Below are positions 53,811-64,000 of a stretch of DNA of 64,000 bases, piece after piece (position 1 is the stretch's first letter; every line of letters begins with the position of its first letter). The stretch covers positions 186,001 through 250,000 of the forward strand of contig NZ_JARVWS010000003.1 of assembly GCF_029846275.1 (NCBI RefSeq). Direction: 5' to 3'. The notes beneath the pieces are model-generated. The model saw only the letters and a list, made by a program, of their open reading frames with translations. It was not told where the DNA came from and did no database searches. The stretch comes from Nocardioides sp. CER19. Its GTDB lineage: Bacteria; Actinomycetota; Actinomycetes; Propionibacteriales; Nocardioidaceae. A program made the position numbers and the translations under genes.

Positions 53811-54608
53811 TCAGAGCATCGGCATGGCATAGAACCGGCAGATTCCCGCAAACTCGTCGGCCTGCAGGCTCGCGCCACCGACCAGCGCACCGTCGACATC
53901 CGCCTGCGCCATGATCGCCGCGACGTTGTTGGCCTTGACCGAACCGCCGTAGAGGATCCGGACGGTGTCGGCGGCCACGTCGCCGTGGGCCTCACGCACC
54001 TGGGTCCGGATCCCGGCGCAGACCTCCTGCGCGTCTTCGGGGGTGGCGACCTCGCCGGTGCCGATCGCCCAGATGGGCTCGTAGGCCAGCACCAGGTTCG
54101 CCACCTGCTCGCTGGTCAGGCCGTCGAGCGAGCGGGTCACCTGGTCGGTGGTGTAGCGGATCTGCTCCCCCTCCTGCCGGATGTGGAGCCCCTCGCCGAC
54201 GCACACGATCGGGGTCAGCCCGTGCTTGAACGCCTGGCGGGCCTTGAGCGCCACCCACTCGTCGGTCTCGCCGTAGTTCTCGCGGCGCTCCGAGTGTCCG
54301 ACGATCGCATAGCTGCACCCCAGCTTGGCCAGCATCGAGCCTGAGATCTCGCCGGTGTAGGCCCCGTCGTCGTGGTTGGACACGTTCTGGGCGCCGTACT
54401 TGATGGGCAGCCGGTCGCCGTCGACCAGCGTCTGGACGGACCGGATGTCGGTGTAGGGCGGGAAGACCGCGACCTCGACCTTGCTGAAGTCGTGCCGCTT
54501 GTCCGACAGCGTCCACGCCAGCTTCTGGACCAGCACCACCGCTTCCTGGTGGTTGAGGTTCATCTTCCAGTTCCCCGCGATGAGCGGGGTGCGCTGGGGG
54601 TTCGTCAT
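53811..54608 (-). CDS. tpiA: Triosephosphate isomerase
   Basis: Interconverts dihydroxyacetone phosphate and glyceraldehyde-3-phosphate, 265 aa. Active-site residues are in AGNWKMN (Lys), VGHSERR (His) and [10 protein letters not shown] (Glu and the loop); YGGSVKANN binds phosphate. The ATG overlaps the pgk stop by one base, completing the gap-pgk-tpiA operon. Confidence 0.97.
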   Translation of the reverse strand: MTNPQRTPLIAGNWKMNLNHQEAVVLVQKLAWTLSDKRHDFSKVEVAVFPPYTDIRSVQTLVDGDRLPIKYGAQNVSNHDDGAYTGEISGSMLAKLGCSYAIVGHSERRENYGETDEWVALKARQAFKHGLTPIVCVGEGLHIRQEGEQIRYTTDQVTRSLDGLTSEQVANLVLAYEPIWAIGTGEVATPEDAQEVCAGIRTQVREAHGDVAADTVRILYGGSVKANNVAAIMAQADVDGALVGGASLQADEFAGICRFYAMPML

Positions 54609-55798
54609 CAGCCCTCCAGCACCGTGATGCCGGGGAGCTCCTTGCCCTCGAGGTACTCCAGGCTGGCGCCGCCACCGGTGGAGATGTGCCCGAACGCCGC
54701 CTCGTCGAACCCGAGCGCGCGTACGGCGGCCGCCGAGTCGCCCCCGCCGACGACCGACAGACCGTCGATCTCGGTGAGCGCCTGCGCCACCGCACGGGTG
54801 CCCTCCGCGAAGGCGGGCTGCTCGAAGACCCCCATCGGGCCGTTCCAGAAGACGGTCCTCGCCGGGCGGACCGCGTCGGCGAACGCCGCCCCGGACTCGG
54901 GGCCGATGTCGAGCCCGAGCGCCTCGGCCGGGATCTCGGTCGCCGCAACCACCCGCGCCGACGCCTCGTCGCCGAAGCTGTCGGCGACGACGATGTCGGT
55001 CGGCAGCAGGATCTCCACGCCGGACTGCTCCGCGCGCTGGAGGTACCCGAGCACCGTCTCGATCTGGTCCTCCTCGAGGAGGCTCTTGCCGACCTCGTGG
55101 CCCTGCGCCTTGAGGAAGGTGAAGACCATGCCGCCACCGATGAGCAGCTTGTCGGCCTTGCCGAGGAGGTTGTCGATGACGCCCAGCTTGTCGGACACCT
55201 TCGAGCCACCGAGCACGACCACGTAGGGCCGCTCCGGCGTCGCGGTCAGCCGGCGCAGCACGTCGATCTCGGCAGCGACGAGGCCGCCCATCGCGTGCGG
55301 CAGCCGCTGAGCGACGTCGTAGACGGAGGCCTGCTTGCGGTGCACGACCCCGAAGCCGTCGGAGACGAAGGCGTCCGCCAGCGAGGCGAGCTCGTCGGCG
55401 AACGCGCCGCGGACTGCGTCGTCCTTCGAGGTCTCGCCGGCGTTGAACCTGACGTTCTCGAGGAGCGCCACCTGGCCGTCCGCCAGCCCGCTCACCGTCT
55501 CGTGCGCCGAGGCGCCGACGGTGTCGGTCGCGAAGGCGACCGGCGCTCCGAGCAGCTCACCGAGGCGCACCGCGACCGGTGCCAGCGAGTACTTCGGGTC
55601 GGGGGCACCGTCGGGACGGCCCAGGTGGGCGGTGACCACCACCCGCGCGCCGGCCTCGGCCAGCGCGCGGATGGTGGGCACGGAGGCCCGGATCCGGCCG
55701 TCATCGGTGATGGCGCCGTCCTTGAGCGGGACGTTCAGGTCGGACCTGACGAGGACGCGCCTGCCGGCGACGTCCCCGAGGTTCGCGTAGTCCCCCAC
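54608..55798 (-). CDS. pgk: Phosphoglycerate kinase
   Basis: Makes ATP from 1,3-bisphosphoglycerate in glycolysis, 396 aa. The N-terminal motif is [11 protein letters not shown], the hinge region carries [11 protein letters not shown], and the C-terminal nucleotide site contains GPMGVFE and [10 protein letters not shown]. It starts from a GTG one base before the end of the gap coding region, so the genes are coupled. Confidence 0.97.
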   Translation of the reverse strand: MGDYANLGDVAGRRVLVRSDLNVPLKDGAITDDGRIRASVPTIRALAEAGARVVVTAHLGRPDGAPDPKYSLAPVAVRLGELLGAPVAFATDTVGASAHETVSGLADGQVALLENVRFNAGETSKDDAVRGAFADELASLADAFVSDGFGVVHRKQASVYDVAQRLPHAMGGLVAAEIDVLRRLTATPERPYVVVLGGSKVSDKLGVIDNLLGKADKLLIGGGMVFTFLKAQGHEVGKSLLEEDQIETVLGYLQRAEQSGVEILLPTDIVVADSFGDEASARVVAATEIPAEALGLDIGPESGAAFADAVRPARTVFWNGPMGVFEQPAFAEGTRAVAQALTEIDGLSVVGGGDSAAAVRALGFDEAAFGHISTGGGASLEYLEGKELPGITVLEG

Positions 55799-55799
55799 C

Positions 55800-56828
<1,029 letters not shown>

Positions 56829-56862
56829 TCACGCCGTCGAAACGGACGTCACGACCCTACCC

Positions 56863-56878
56863 ACTACCTGCCGGTAGT
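56863..56878. terminator. Small hairpin between whiA and gap
   Basis: ACTACC-tgcc-GGTAGT lies 66 bases beyond the whiA stop on the minus strand and upstream of gap. Weak candidate terminator. Confidence 0.3.
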
Positions 56879-56943
56879 CGGATCGGCGGTCTCGGGACCC
56901 GGTCGCTGGTGACGATCCAACGACGCCTTAGGAGGTCGGACGC

Positions 56944-57927
56944 TCAGTCGTCGGCCAGCATGTCGGGGGTGAGCACCGCCTCGGTGTCGGGGATGCCCAG
57001 CTCCTCCGCCCGCTTGTCGGCCATGGCGAGCAGCCGCCGGATCCGGCCGGCGATCGCGTCCTTGGTGAGCGCCGGGTCGTGGAGCTGGCCGAGCTCCTCG
57101 AGAGACGCCTGCTTGTGCTCGAGGCGGAGGCTGCCGGCCTGGCGCAGGTGGTCGGGGATCTCGTCGCCGAGGATCTCGAGCGCCCGCTCGACGCGCGCGC
57201 CGGCGGCGACGGCGGCACGGGCGGACCGGCGCAGGTTGGCGTCGTCGAAGTTGGCGAGCCGGTTGGCGGTGGCGCGCACCTCGCGCCGCATCCGCCGCTC
57301 CTCCCACGCCATCAGCGACTCGTGGGCGCCGAGGCGGGTGAGCAGCTGGCCGATGGCGTCGCCGTCACGGATGACGACGCGGTCGACGCCCCGGACCTCG
57401 CGGGCCTTGGCCTGGATGCCGAGCCGGCGAGCGACACCGACGAGGGCGAGGGCCGCCTCCGAGCCGGGGCAGGTCACCTCCAGCGACGAGGAGCGTCCCG
57501 GCTCGGTGAGGGACCCGTGGGCGAGGAAGGCACCGCGCCACGCGGCCACGGCGTCGCAGGCCGCCCCTGCCACGACCGCGGGCGGCAGACCGCGCACGGG
57601 CCGGCCGCGCTGGTCGAGCAGTCCGGTCTGCCGGGCCAGCGCCTCGCCGTCGCGGGTCACCCGGACGATGTAGCGGCTGCCCTTGCGGATGCCGTTCGCC
57701 TGCACGATCGTCACCTCGGCCGAGTGGCCGTAGACGTCGGCGATGTCGCGGCGCAGCCGACGCGCGGCGGCGCCGGTGTCGAGCTCGGCCTCGACGACGA
57801 TGCGTCCGTTGACGATGTGGAGACCACCGGCGAAGCGCAGCGTCGACGCCACCTCGGCCTTGCGGCAACAGGTCTTCGTGATCTGGGTGGCGGAGAGCTC
57901 CGCCTTGACCTGTCCCGTCATCGCCAT
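56944..57927 (-). CDS. whiA: DNA-binding protein WhiA
   Basis: Regulator related to LAGLIDADG homing endonucleases, needed for sporulation septation in Streptomyces and for cell division more widely; 327 aa. The start [12 protein letters not shown] is typical. The degenerate endonuclease half is residues about 90-200. The C-terminal helix-turn-helix contains [22 protein letters not shown] and [40 protein letters not shown] lies about eight bases before ATG 57927. It belongs to the uvrC-rapZ-yvcK-whiA neighbourhood, here interrupted by a GNAT gene on the other strand. Confidence 0.95.
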   Translation of the reverse strand: MAMTGQVKAELSATQITKTCCRKAEVASTLRFAGGLHIVNGRIVVEAELDTGAAARRLRRDIADVYGHSAEVTIVQANGIRKGSRYIVRVTRDGEALARQTGLLDQRGRPVRGLPPAVVAGAACDAVAAWRGAFLAHGSLTEPGRSSSLEVTCPGSEAALALVGVARRLGIQAKAREVRGVDRVVIRDGDAIGQLLTRLGAHESLMAWEERRMRREVRATANRLANFDDANLRRSARAAVAAGARVERALEILGDEIPDHLRQAGSLRLEHKQASLEELGQLHDPALTKDAIAGRIRRLLAMADKRAEELGIPDTEAVLTPDMLADD

Positions 57928-57994
57928 GAACGCGATCCTTTCACGCTCGTCAATCAACCTCACAGCCGTGGGTGGACCCCCGACATGCGAAAAG

Positions 57995-58000
57995 TAGTGT
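57995..58000 (+). promoter_or_regulatory. Putative -10 element (TAGTGT) for the GNAT gene
   Basis: TAGTGT lies seven bases before GTG 58008, favouring that start over GTG 57972. Confidence 0.5.
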
Positions 58001-58007
58001 GCGCCAC

Positions 58008-58814
58008 GTGGACGTGCAGTCGATTGCGTATCGGACCGACCTCGCCCTCCTGGAGCTCGGCGGATCGGTCGTCGAGGATCGGGGCGATCGGCTGGTCGTG
58101 CGCACACCCCACAACCCCACGTTCCACTGGGGGAACTTCCTCCTGCTGGACCGTCCGCCGGCCGCCGCGGACGTGCCGGTGCTGCTCGCCGACGTCGACG
58201 CCACGTTCCCCGACAGCACCCACCGGGCCATCGGCGTCGACGGCCCCACGAGCGACCCCGACGCACTCGCACCACTGGTGGCGGCCGGGCTCTCGCTCGA
58301 CGTCGCCGCCGTCATGACCGCCCGGGCGACGCAGGCCCCGCCGCGGCCGAACGCCGACGCGACGTACCGGCCTCTGGCGAGCGACGAGGACTGGCAGCAG
58401 CGGGTCGCCCTCGCGGCCCGGTGCAACGAGGACCACCCGGCCGACGAGTACCTCGCGTTCATGAGCAGCAAGGCCCGCACCGACCGTGCGCTGACCCAGG
58501 CGGGCCACGGAGCCTGGTGGGGTGCCTTCGTCGACGGCCGCCTGGTCAGCAGTCTCGGGCTCTTCCGCGCCGGCGAGGGATCGGCGCGCTTCCAGAGCGT
58601 CGAGACCGACCCCGCCTTCCGAGGACGCGGGCTCGCCGGGACGCTCGTCCACGAGACGAGCCGGTGGGGACTGGCCGAGCTCGACGTCGAGACCCTCGTG
58701 ATGGTCGCCGACCCCGACTACGTCGCCATCCGCATCTACCGATCGGTCGGCTTCGCCGAGACGGAGCGGCAGACCCAGCTGCACCAGCCGGACCGGCGGG
58801 TCAGCCGGCCATGA
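58008..58814 (+). CDS. GNAT-family N-acetyltransferase
   Basis: Acetyl-CoA-dependent acetyltransferase, about 268 aa. The C-terminal half has the GNAT acetyl-CoA loop [17 protein letters not shown], preceded by [16 protein letters not shown] and followed by [13 protein letters not shown]. The N-terminal half is a less conserved domain ([13 protein letters not shown]). The substrate is unknown. Its last 14 bases overlap the 3' end of yvcK on the other strand. It interrupts the usual rapZ-yvcK-whiA run, which suggests a lineage-specific insertion. Confidence 0.83.
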   Translation: MDVQSIAYRTDLALLELGGSVVEDRGDRLVVRTPHNPTFHWGNFLLLDRPPAAADVPVLLADVDATFPDSTHRAIGVDGPTSDPDALAPLVAAGLSLDVAAVMTARATQAPPRPNADATYRPLASDEDWQQRVALAARCNEDHPADEYLAFMSSKARTDRALTQAGHGAWWGAFVDGRLVSSLGLFRAGEGSARFQSVETDPAFRGRGLAGTLVHETSRWGLAELDVETLVMVADPDYVAIRIYRSVGFAETERQTQLHQPDRRVSRP

Positions 58815-59775
58815 TCTCGGCGTAGGCCCGGGCGAGCTTCTCCGGGTCGTGCCGCGGGGTCCCGTCGCCGACGCTCACGTCGCCCAGCACCAACCGCGCG
58901 CCGCAGGCGTGCACCGCCTCCCGCAGCTCGTCGAGGCCCTCGCCGACCGATGACCGGTCGGCCAGGACCGCGTCGACGCGGAGGTCCGGCGCGTGGCTGA
59001 GCAGTACGGCGAGGTGGTCGGCCGGTCCGAAGCCGGGCGTCTCCCCCGCCTGCTCGGCGAGGTTGAGGACCACGACGACCCGGGCCGGCGTCGTCGCGAG
59101 CGCGCCACGCAGCGCGGGCACCATCAGGTGCGGCATGACCGATGTGAACCAGGAACCCGGCCCGATGAAGATCCAGTCGGCGCCGCCGATCGCCTCGAGG
59201 GCGACCGGCGCCGCGGGCGGGTCCTCCGGGACGAGGGCGATGGAGTCGATGACGCCGTCCGTGGTGGCGACCTCCACCTGGCCGCGCACGGCGACCAGCG
59301 CGTCGGGGTCACCGGGCGCCAGCCCGCGCACCTGGGCGGTGATGTCCATCGGGACCAGCGCCATCGGCATGACGCGCCCCTTGGCGCCGAGGAGCCTGCC
59401 GACCAGGTCCAAGGCCGCGACGTTGTCGCCGAGCAGCTCCCACAGGCCGACGATGAGGAGGTTGCCGAGGTTGTGGCCGTTCATCTCGCCCTCACCGGCG
59501 AACCGGTGCTGGAGCACCTCGGCCCAGGTCGTCCCCCAGTCGTCGGTGGCGCAGAGCGCGGCGAGCGCCATCCGCAGGTCGCCCGGCGGCAGCACGTCGA
59601 ACTCACGGCGCAGCCGGCCCGACGAGCCCCCGTTGTCGGCGACGGTGACGACGGCGGTCAGCTCGTCGACGGTGAGGTCGTCGACGAGCAGCCGCAGCGC
59701 TGACAGCGACGCGTGCAGACCGTGGCCGCCACCGAAGGCGACGACGGACTGGGCGCGGTCCTCCCGCTCCGTCAT
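58801..59775 (-). CDS. yvcK: YvcK/CuvA family gluconeogenesis factor (UDP-sugar binding)
   Basis: Nucleotide-sugar binding protein needed for cell-shape and cell-wall control on gluconeogenic carbon sources, 324 aa. The N-terminal motifs are AFGGGHGLHASLSAL and VADNGGSSGRLRREF. Further conserved parts are GHNLGNLLIVGL and FIGPGSWFTSVMPHLM. The ATG overlaps the rapZ stop. It acts in the cytoplasm, near the membrane in related species. Confidence 0.94.
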   Translation of the reverse strand: MTEREDRAQSVVAFGGGHGLHASLSALRLLVDDLTVDELTAVVTVADNGGSSGRLRREFDVLPPGDLRMALAALCATDDWGTTWAEVLQHRFAGEGEMNGHNLGNLLIVGLWELLGDNVAALDLVGRLLGAKGRVMPMALVPMDITAQVRGLAPGDPDALVAVRGQVEVATTDGVIDSIALVPEDPPAAPVALEAIGGADWIFIGPGSWFTSVMPHLMVPALRGALATTPARVVVVLNLAEQAGETPGFGPADHLAVLLSHAPDLRVDAVLADRSSVGEGLDELREAVHACGARLVLGDVSVGDGTPRHDPEKLARAYAEIMAG

Positions 59776-60644
59776 TCGCGCCCCAGGTCGCGGTGGAGAG
59801 CGCGGGCGACCAGGCCGCGGTCCTGGAGCCGGCGCGCGATCTCCTCGGCCATGGCGACGCTGCGGTGCTTGCCGCCCGTGCAGCCGAGCGCGACTCGCAT
59901 GAAGCGCTTGCCCTCGCGCAGGTAGCCCTCCGCGACGCCCGCCAGGACCGGGACGTAGCCGGCGAGGAACTCCTGGGCGCCCGGCCGGCTGTAGACGTAG
60001 GCGGACACCTCGGGGTTGTCGCGGCCGTTGCCGGGGCGCAGCTCGGGGACCCAGTGCGGGTTGGGCAGGAAGCGCATGTCGGCGACGAAGTCGGCGTCGA
60101 TCGGGATCCCGTACTTGAAGCCGAAGCTGACGACGGTCACCCGCAGCCGGGTCGTGTCAGGCGTCCCGAACGCCTCGGCGATGCGGTCGGTGAGCTGGTG
60201 GACGTTGAGGTTGGAGGTGTCGATGACGAGGTCGGAGTTGGCGCGCAGGTCCGCCAGCGCGACCCGCTCGCGCTCGAGGCCGTCGAGCAGGCGGCCGCTG
60301 CCCTGCAGCGGGTGCGGGCGCCGAGCGGCCTCCTGGCGGCGTACGAGGACCTCGTCGTTGGCGTCGAGGAACACCAGCGTGGCCTTGCGGCCGGTGCCCT
60401 CGTGGACGAGCGCGCGCCCGATCTCGTCGAAGAACGACCCGGACCGTACGTCGACGACGACGGCGATCGGCTGCTGCCGACCGCGGCTGTCGTCGACGAG
60501 CCGGACCACGTCGGGCAACAGCGACGGGGGGAGGTTGTCGATGACGAAGAACCCGAGATCCTCGAGCTCCTTGGCGGCCGTGCTCCGCCCCGCCCCGGTC
60601 ATGCCCGTCACGACGACGAGCTCGCCGGCCTGCTGCTCCGCCAC
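59772..60644 (-). CDS. rapZ: RNase adapter/nucleotide-binding protein RapZ
   Basis: P-loop protein of 290 aa. Walker A is GMTGAGRSTA, the family motif FFVIDNLPPSLL follows, and the C-terminal domain contains VVSFGFKYGIP and the highly conserved GCTGGKHRSV. In E. coli RapZ controls amino-sugar synthesis through small RNAs; in actinobacteria its role is less clear. GTG 60644 directly abuts the uvrC stop. Confidence 0.95.
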   Translation of the reverse strand: MAEQQAGELVVVTGMTGAGRSTAAKELEDLGFFVIDNLPPSLLPDVVRLVDDSRGRQQPIAVVVDVRSGSFFDEIGRALVHEGTGRKATLVFLDANDEVLVRRQEAARRPHPLQGSGRLLDGLERERVALADLRANSDLVIDTSNLNVHQLTDRIAEAFGTPDTTRLRVTVVSFGFKYGIPIDADFVADMRFLPNPHWVPELRPGNGRDNPEVSAYVYSRPGAQEFLAGYVPVLAGVAEGYLREGKRFMRVALGCTGGKHRSVAMAEEIARRLQDRGLVARALHRDLGRE

Positions 60645-62624
60645 TCAGGTCTCCTCGACTTCTCCGGTAGCCGTGTTCACGGCCACGCCGCCGCCATTCT
60701 TCTCGACGGCCGACTTGATCGCAGCAGCGGTCGTCGGTCCGATGCCCGGAACCGCGCCGATCTCGTCGGCGCTGGCCGCGCGCAGCTTGCGGAGCGAGCC
60801 GAAGTGCTTGAGCAGGGTCTTGCGGCGCACCTCCCCCAGCCCGGGCACGTCGTCCAGCACGCTCTCGACCATCGACTTCGAGCGGCGCGAGCGGTGGTGG
60901 GTGATCGCGAACCGGTGCGCCTCGTCGCGGACGCGCTGCAGCAGGTAGAGCCCCTCGGACGAGCGCGGCAGGATGACCGGGTCGGCCTGCCCGGGCATCC
61001 ACACCTCCTCCAGGCGCTTCGCGAGACCGCACACCGGGACGTCGTCGATCCCCAGCTCGTCGAGGGCGCGTACGGCGGCCGCCACCTGCGGCGCGCCACC
61101 GTCGACGACCACCAGGCCGGGTGCGTAGGCGAACTTCCGCGGCCGGCCCGTCTCCGGGTCGACCAGCATCGGACCGCGCTCCGTCGCTGGTCCTGAGCCG
61201 GTCGAAGGGTTGACCTCGGTCGAGGTGGCCTGCTCGTCGAGCAGCCGTCGGAACCGGCGCGTGATCACCTCGTGCATCGCGCGGACGTCGTCGGAGCCCT
61301 GCTGGCCGCGGATCACGAACCGGCGGTACTCCGACTTGCGGGCAAGGCCGTCCTCGAACACCACCATCGACGCGACGATCTCGGAGCCCTGCAGGTGGGA
61401 GATGTCGTAGCACTCGATCCGCAGCGGCGCCTCTGGCAGCTCGAGCGCCTCTCGGAGCTCCTCGAGCGCCTGGTTGCGCGTGGTGAGGTCGGAAGCCCGC
61501 TTGGTCTTGTGCAGCGCCAGCGTCTGGCCCGCGTTGCGGGCCACCGTCTCGAGCAGCGTCTTCTTGTCGCCGCGCTGCGGGACCCGCACCTGGACCCGGC
61601 TGCCACGGAGGTCGGAGAGCAGCTCCTCGACCACCTCGGCCTCGGGCGGGAGGGCCGGCACCAGCACCTCGCGCGGGATCGAGTCGGGGTCACCGGCGTA
61701 GAGCTGGAGCAGGAAGTCCTCGACCAGCTTGTCGGTCTCCCCCTCGTCCATGCGGTCGGCGACCCACCCGCGCTGGCCGCGGATCCGGCCGCCGCGCACG
61801 TGGAAGACCTGCACAGCGACCTCGAGCGGGTCCTCGGCCAGGGCGATCACGTCGGCGTCGGCACCGTCGCCGAGCACGACCGCCTGCTTCTCGAGGGCAC
61901 GCTCCAGGGCGCCGAGGTCGTCGCGCAGCCGGGCGGCCCGCTCGAACTCGAGCGCCTCGCTGGCGGCGTACATCTCCTTCTGGATGCGCCGGACGAACCC
62001 CGACGTGTGGCCGCCCATGAAGTCGCAGAAGTCGTCGACGATCTGGCGGTGGTCCTCGGCGCTGATGTTGCCGACGCAGGGGGCGCTGCACTTGTCGATG
62101 TAGCCGAGCAGGCACGGGCGGCCGACCTGCTGGCTGCGCTTGAAGACTCCGTTGCTGCAGGAGCGCATCGGGAAGACCCGGAGCAGCACGTCCACGGTTT
62201 CCCGGATCGCCCAGGCGTGGCTGTAGGGACCGAAGTAGCGGGTGCCCTTGCGCTTGGCGCCGCGCCCGACCATGACTCTCGGGAACTCGTCGGAGACGGT
62301 GACGGCCAGCCACGGGTAGGACTTGTCGTCGCGGTACTTCACGTTGAACCGCGGGTCGAACTCCTTGATCCAGGAGTACTCCAGCTGGAGCGCCTCGACC
62401 TCGGTGTTGACGACCGTCCACTCGACGCTGGCGGCGGTCGTGACCATCGTCGCCGTGCGCGGGTGGAGGCTGCCGATGGGCTGGAAGTAGTTGGAGAGCC
62501 GCGCCCGCAGGTTGATCGCCTTGCCGACGTAGATGACCCGACCCTTCGGGTCGCGGAAGCGGTAGACGCCTGGCTGCGTCGGGATGTCCCCGGGCCGGGG
62601 TCGGTAGCTCCTCGGATCAGGCAC
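60645..62624 (-). CDS. uvrC: UvrABC system protein C (excinuclease subunit)
   Basis: Makes both incisions in nucleotide excision repair, 659 aa. The GIY-YIG nuclease is at residues 15-90 ([20 protein letters not shown]). Next come a cysteine region ([20 protein letters not shown]) and the UVR motif near residue 205 ([15 protein letters not shown]). The RNase H-like domain ([24 protein letters not shown]) and a C-terminal helix-hairpin-helix pair follow. A low-complexity insert near residue 475 ([12 protein letters not shown]) corresponds to a REP-like repeat. Confidence 0.96.
   Translation of the reverse strand: MPDPRSYRPRPGDIPTQPGVYRFRDPKGRVIYVGKAINLRARLSNYFQPIGSLHPRTATMVTTAASVEWTVVNTEVEALQLEYSWIKEFDPRFNVKYRDDKSYPWLAVTVSDEFPRVMVGRGAKRKGTRYFGPYSHAWAIRETVDVLLRVFPMRSCSNGVFKRSQQVGRPCLLGYIDKCSAPCVGNISAEDHRQIVDDFCDFMGGHTSGFVRRIQKEMYAASEALEFERAARLRDDLGALERALEKQAVVLGDGADADVIALAEDPLEVAVQVFHVRGGRIRGQRGWVADRMDEGETDKLVEDFLLQLYAGDPDSIPREVLVPALPPEAEVVEELLSDLRGSRVQVRVPQRGDKKTLLETVARNAGQTLALHKTKRASDLTTRNQALEELREALELPEAPLRIECYDISHLQGSEIVASMVVFEDGLARKSEYRRFVIRGQQGSDDVRAMHEVITRRFRRLLDEQATSTEVNPSTGSGPATERGPMLVDPETGRPRKFAYAPGLVVVDGGAPQVAAAVRALDELGIDDVPVCGLAKRLEEVWMPGQADPVILPRSSEGLYLLQRVRDEAHRFAITHHRSRRSKSMVESVLDDVPGLGEVRRKTLLKHFGSLRKLRAASADEIGAVPGIGPTTAAAIKSAVEKNGGGVAVNTATGEVEET
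61189..61210. repeat. Short REP-like repeat inside uvrC
   Basis: Reads ggtcctgagccggtcgaagggt. It translates in frame as NPSTGSGP between the RNase H-like core strands of UvrC. Confidence 0.7.
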
Positions 62625-62729
62625 GCCCCAACCCTACGGCGAGGGTCGGACAACCCGGTTGACCCGGCCGCCGACATGGATGACCCTGCCAGGAGAGACA
62701 CGGCGCTCGGGCTGCCCCAACCCTATCTC

Positions 62730-62742
62730 TACTAAGTTAGTA
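62730..62742. promoter_or_regulatory. Palindromic operator candidate TACTAAGTTAGTA at the TPR gene start
   Basis: Perfect 6-bp arms (TACTAA/TTAGTA) around a central G, strikingly AT-rich in this GC-rich sequence. It covers the expected -10 position and ends on the A of ATG 62742. A regulator bound here would block initiation. The regulator is not visible in the window. Confidence 0.6.
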
Positions 62743-64000
62743 TGGTTCAGGTGAAGCGCGACCCCTATGGCTACGCACTGACGACGAGCGACGCGGCGGC
62801 GGCGGCCTACAGCCGCGGGCTCCTCGATCTGCTCTGCCTCCGGACGGGGGCCTCGGACCACCTCGCCGAGTCCATCGCGCACGACCCGACCTTCGCCCTG
62901 GGACACGCTGCCCTCGCGCTCCTCGGTCACGAGATGAGCGTGCCGATCGACGTGCAGGCCCGCATGCAGGCGGCGGCGCTCCACGCCCACCGCGCCACCG
63001 AGCGCGAGCGCAGCCACGTCCACGCCATCGGCGCCCACCTCGAGGGCGACTCTCGCCCGCTGGTCGCGCACCTGGCGGCGTACCCGCTCGACGCGCTGCT
63101 CCTCTCCTCGGCCGTGCCGACCATCGCCTTCGCGGGGGTCACCGAGGTCCCTGAGGAGGCGTGGGCGATCGTCGAGCGATGTCGCCCGTCCTACGGCGAC
63201 GACTGGTGGTTCTCCGGCCTGCTGGCCTTCATGCGCCAGGAGCAGGGCCGGTTCGACGAGGCGATGGACCTCTCCGTGGCGTCGCTGGCCGTCGAGCCGG
63301 CCGCCGGGCACTCCGCCCACGCCCGGGCCCACGCCCACTACGAGACCGGCGACCACGCGGCGGGCCTCGCCTGGATGGATCGCTGGGTCGTGGGCGACGG
63401 TGCGAGCACCGACTCGCTCTCCCACTTCTCCTGGCACGCCGCGCTCCACGAGCTGTCGCTCGGCGACCTCGACGCGGTACGCCGTCGCTACGAGACGCAG
63501 CTCCAGCCGGACGGCGCGCGTGGCTGTCGGGCGCTGGTCGACTCGGGGTCACTGCTCTTCCGCTGGGCCCTCACCCCCGGGGCGACCGGCGTGCCGGACG
63601 CGGCCGACGTCATCGGCGCCACCGCGCCCGAGACGCTGGAACGGCCGCCCACGCCGTTCCTCGCGCTGCACGTGGCCGTGGCCCAGCTCGCCGTCGGCGA
63701 CACCGTTGCGCTCGACCGGCTCGCGGCCTGGGCGGCGCGCCACGACCACCCGACCCAGCGCGAGGTGGTGGCTCCCCTGGCCCGCGCGCTCCGGCTGATG
63801 GCGGGCGGCCGACACGCCGAGGCGGCCGCGGGGCTCGCCGCCCTCGCCCAGGACGTACGTCGGCTGGGCGGCTCCGACGCCCAGCGCGAGGTCGTCGAGG
63901 AGGCCCGGATCGCCGCGCTGCTCCGGGCCGACCGGTGGGAGGAGGCGCGGGTCCTGCTCGACGCGCGGCTCGACCGGCGCCGCTCGCCGCGCGACGAGGC
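62742..64000 (+). CDS. TPR-repeat protein, TTC38-like (truncated by the window edge)
   Basis: Open frame from ATG 62742 to the end of the window without a stop, at least 419 codons. It begins DPYGYALTTSDAAAAAYSRGLLDLL, the usual start of the tetratricopeptide repeat protein 38 family. Helical repeats follow (DPTFALGHAALALLG, FMRQEQGRFDEAMDLSVASLAVEPAAGHSAHARAHAHYETGDHAAGLAWMDRW). The protein is soluble and histidine-rich in its first half. The function of bacterial members is unknown. A palindrome overlaps the start codon. Confidence 0.8.
   Translation, partial: MVQVKRDPYGYALTTSDAAAAAYSRGLLDLLCLRTGASDHLAESIAHDPTFALGHAALALLGHEMSVPIDVQARMQAAALHAHRATERERSHVHAIGAHLEGDSRPLVAHLAAYPLDALLLSSAVPTIAFAGVTEVPEEAWAIVERCRPSYGDDWWFSGLLAFMRQEQGRFDEAMDLSVASLAVEPAAGHSAHARAHAHYETGDHAAGLAWMDRWVVGDGASTDSLSHFSWHAALHELSLGDLDAVRRRYETQLQPDGARGCRALVDSGSLLFRWALTPGATGVPDAADVIGATAPETLERPPTPFLALHVAVAQLAVGDTVALDRLAAWAARHDHPTQREVVAPLARALRLMAGGRHAEAAAGLAALAQDVRRLGGSDAQREVVEEARIAALLRADRWEEARVLLDARLDRRRSPRDE

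Overview
The window looks like a chromosomal segment of a very GC-rich actinobacterium, most probably a member of the Nocardioidaceae (Nocardioides-like). This is inferred from WhiA, RbpA, OpcA, DUF3099, a SufR-headed suf operon and a mycobacteria-like gene order. The genus cannot be fixed without a search. Genes are tightly packed, often overlapping by 1-4 bases, and no gap exceeds about 235 bases. I see no rRNA, tRNA, CRISPR array, transposase or prophage gene.

Layout. 13-5132: a FadR-type regulator followed by a polyamine or amine catabolism cluster of the PuuA/PuuC/PuuD kind (glutamine-synthetase-like ligase, aldehyde dehydrogenase, SDR, gamma-glutamyl hydrolase). 5129-10094: a glycerophosphodiesterase, an alpha/beta hydrolase, a TauE/stomatin/NfeD membrane cluster and an orphan ABC ATPase. 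10156-19297: a hypothetical protein, SerB, a divergent TetR/MFS efflux pair, a SixA phosphatase, the FabI and FabG fatty-acid reductases, dodecin, DUF3099, MoaA and SURF1. 19316-31748: accessory genes including a multidrug ABC exporter, a catalase-like mini-protein, an MFS carrier, a winged-helix protein, an ABC-F factor, a zinc peptidase, a kinase-like phosphotransferase, a secreted GH6 protein and a TnrB-like exporter.

31752-38015 is a complete suf operon (sufR-B-D-C-S-U-T, minus strand) making Fe-S clusters. Next come an orphan molybdopterin oxidoreductase large subunit (38196-40556) and an ABC-2 exporter joined to ctaA. ctaB lies opposite; ctaA and ctaB make haem A for cytochrome oxidase, for which SURF1 is also an assembly factor. 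44530-52659 is a pentose-phosphate block (tkt-tal-pgi-zwf-opcA-pgl). 53167-56798 holds rbpA, secG and the glycolytic genes tpiA-pgk-gap. 56944-62624 holds the conserved whiA, yvcK, rapZ and uvrC genes with a GNAT gene between. The last gene (62742 to the edge) is a truncated TPR protein of the TTC38 type.

Regulation is unusually readable. About fifteen genes have a TAnnnT-like -10 hexamer 6-8 bases before the start codon, suggesting leaderless mRNAs. Three palindromes sit where operators should be: at sufR, at the tetR/MFS pair and at the TTC38-like gene. There are also two 88-bp inverted repeats and a family of short repeats related to tcgacnngctcgacc. Several of these repeats lie in frame inside uvrC, sufS, sufR and the aldehyde dehydrogenase gene. 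I did not find a convincing new defence or biosynthetic system; the best novelty candidates are these repeats, the orphan CoxL-like subunit, the atypical GH6 protein and the catalase-like mini-protein.
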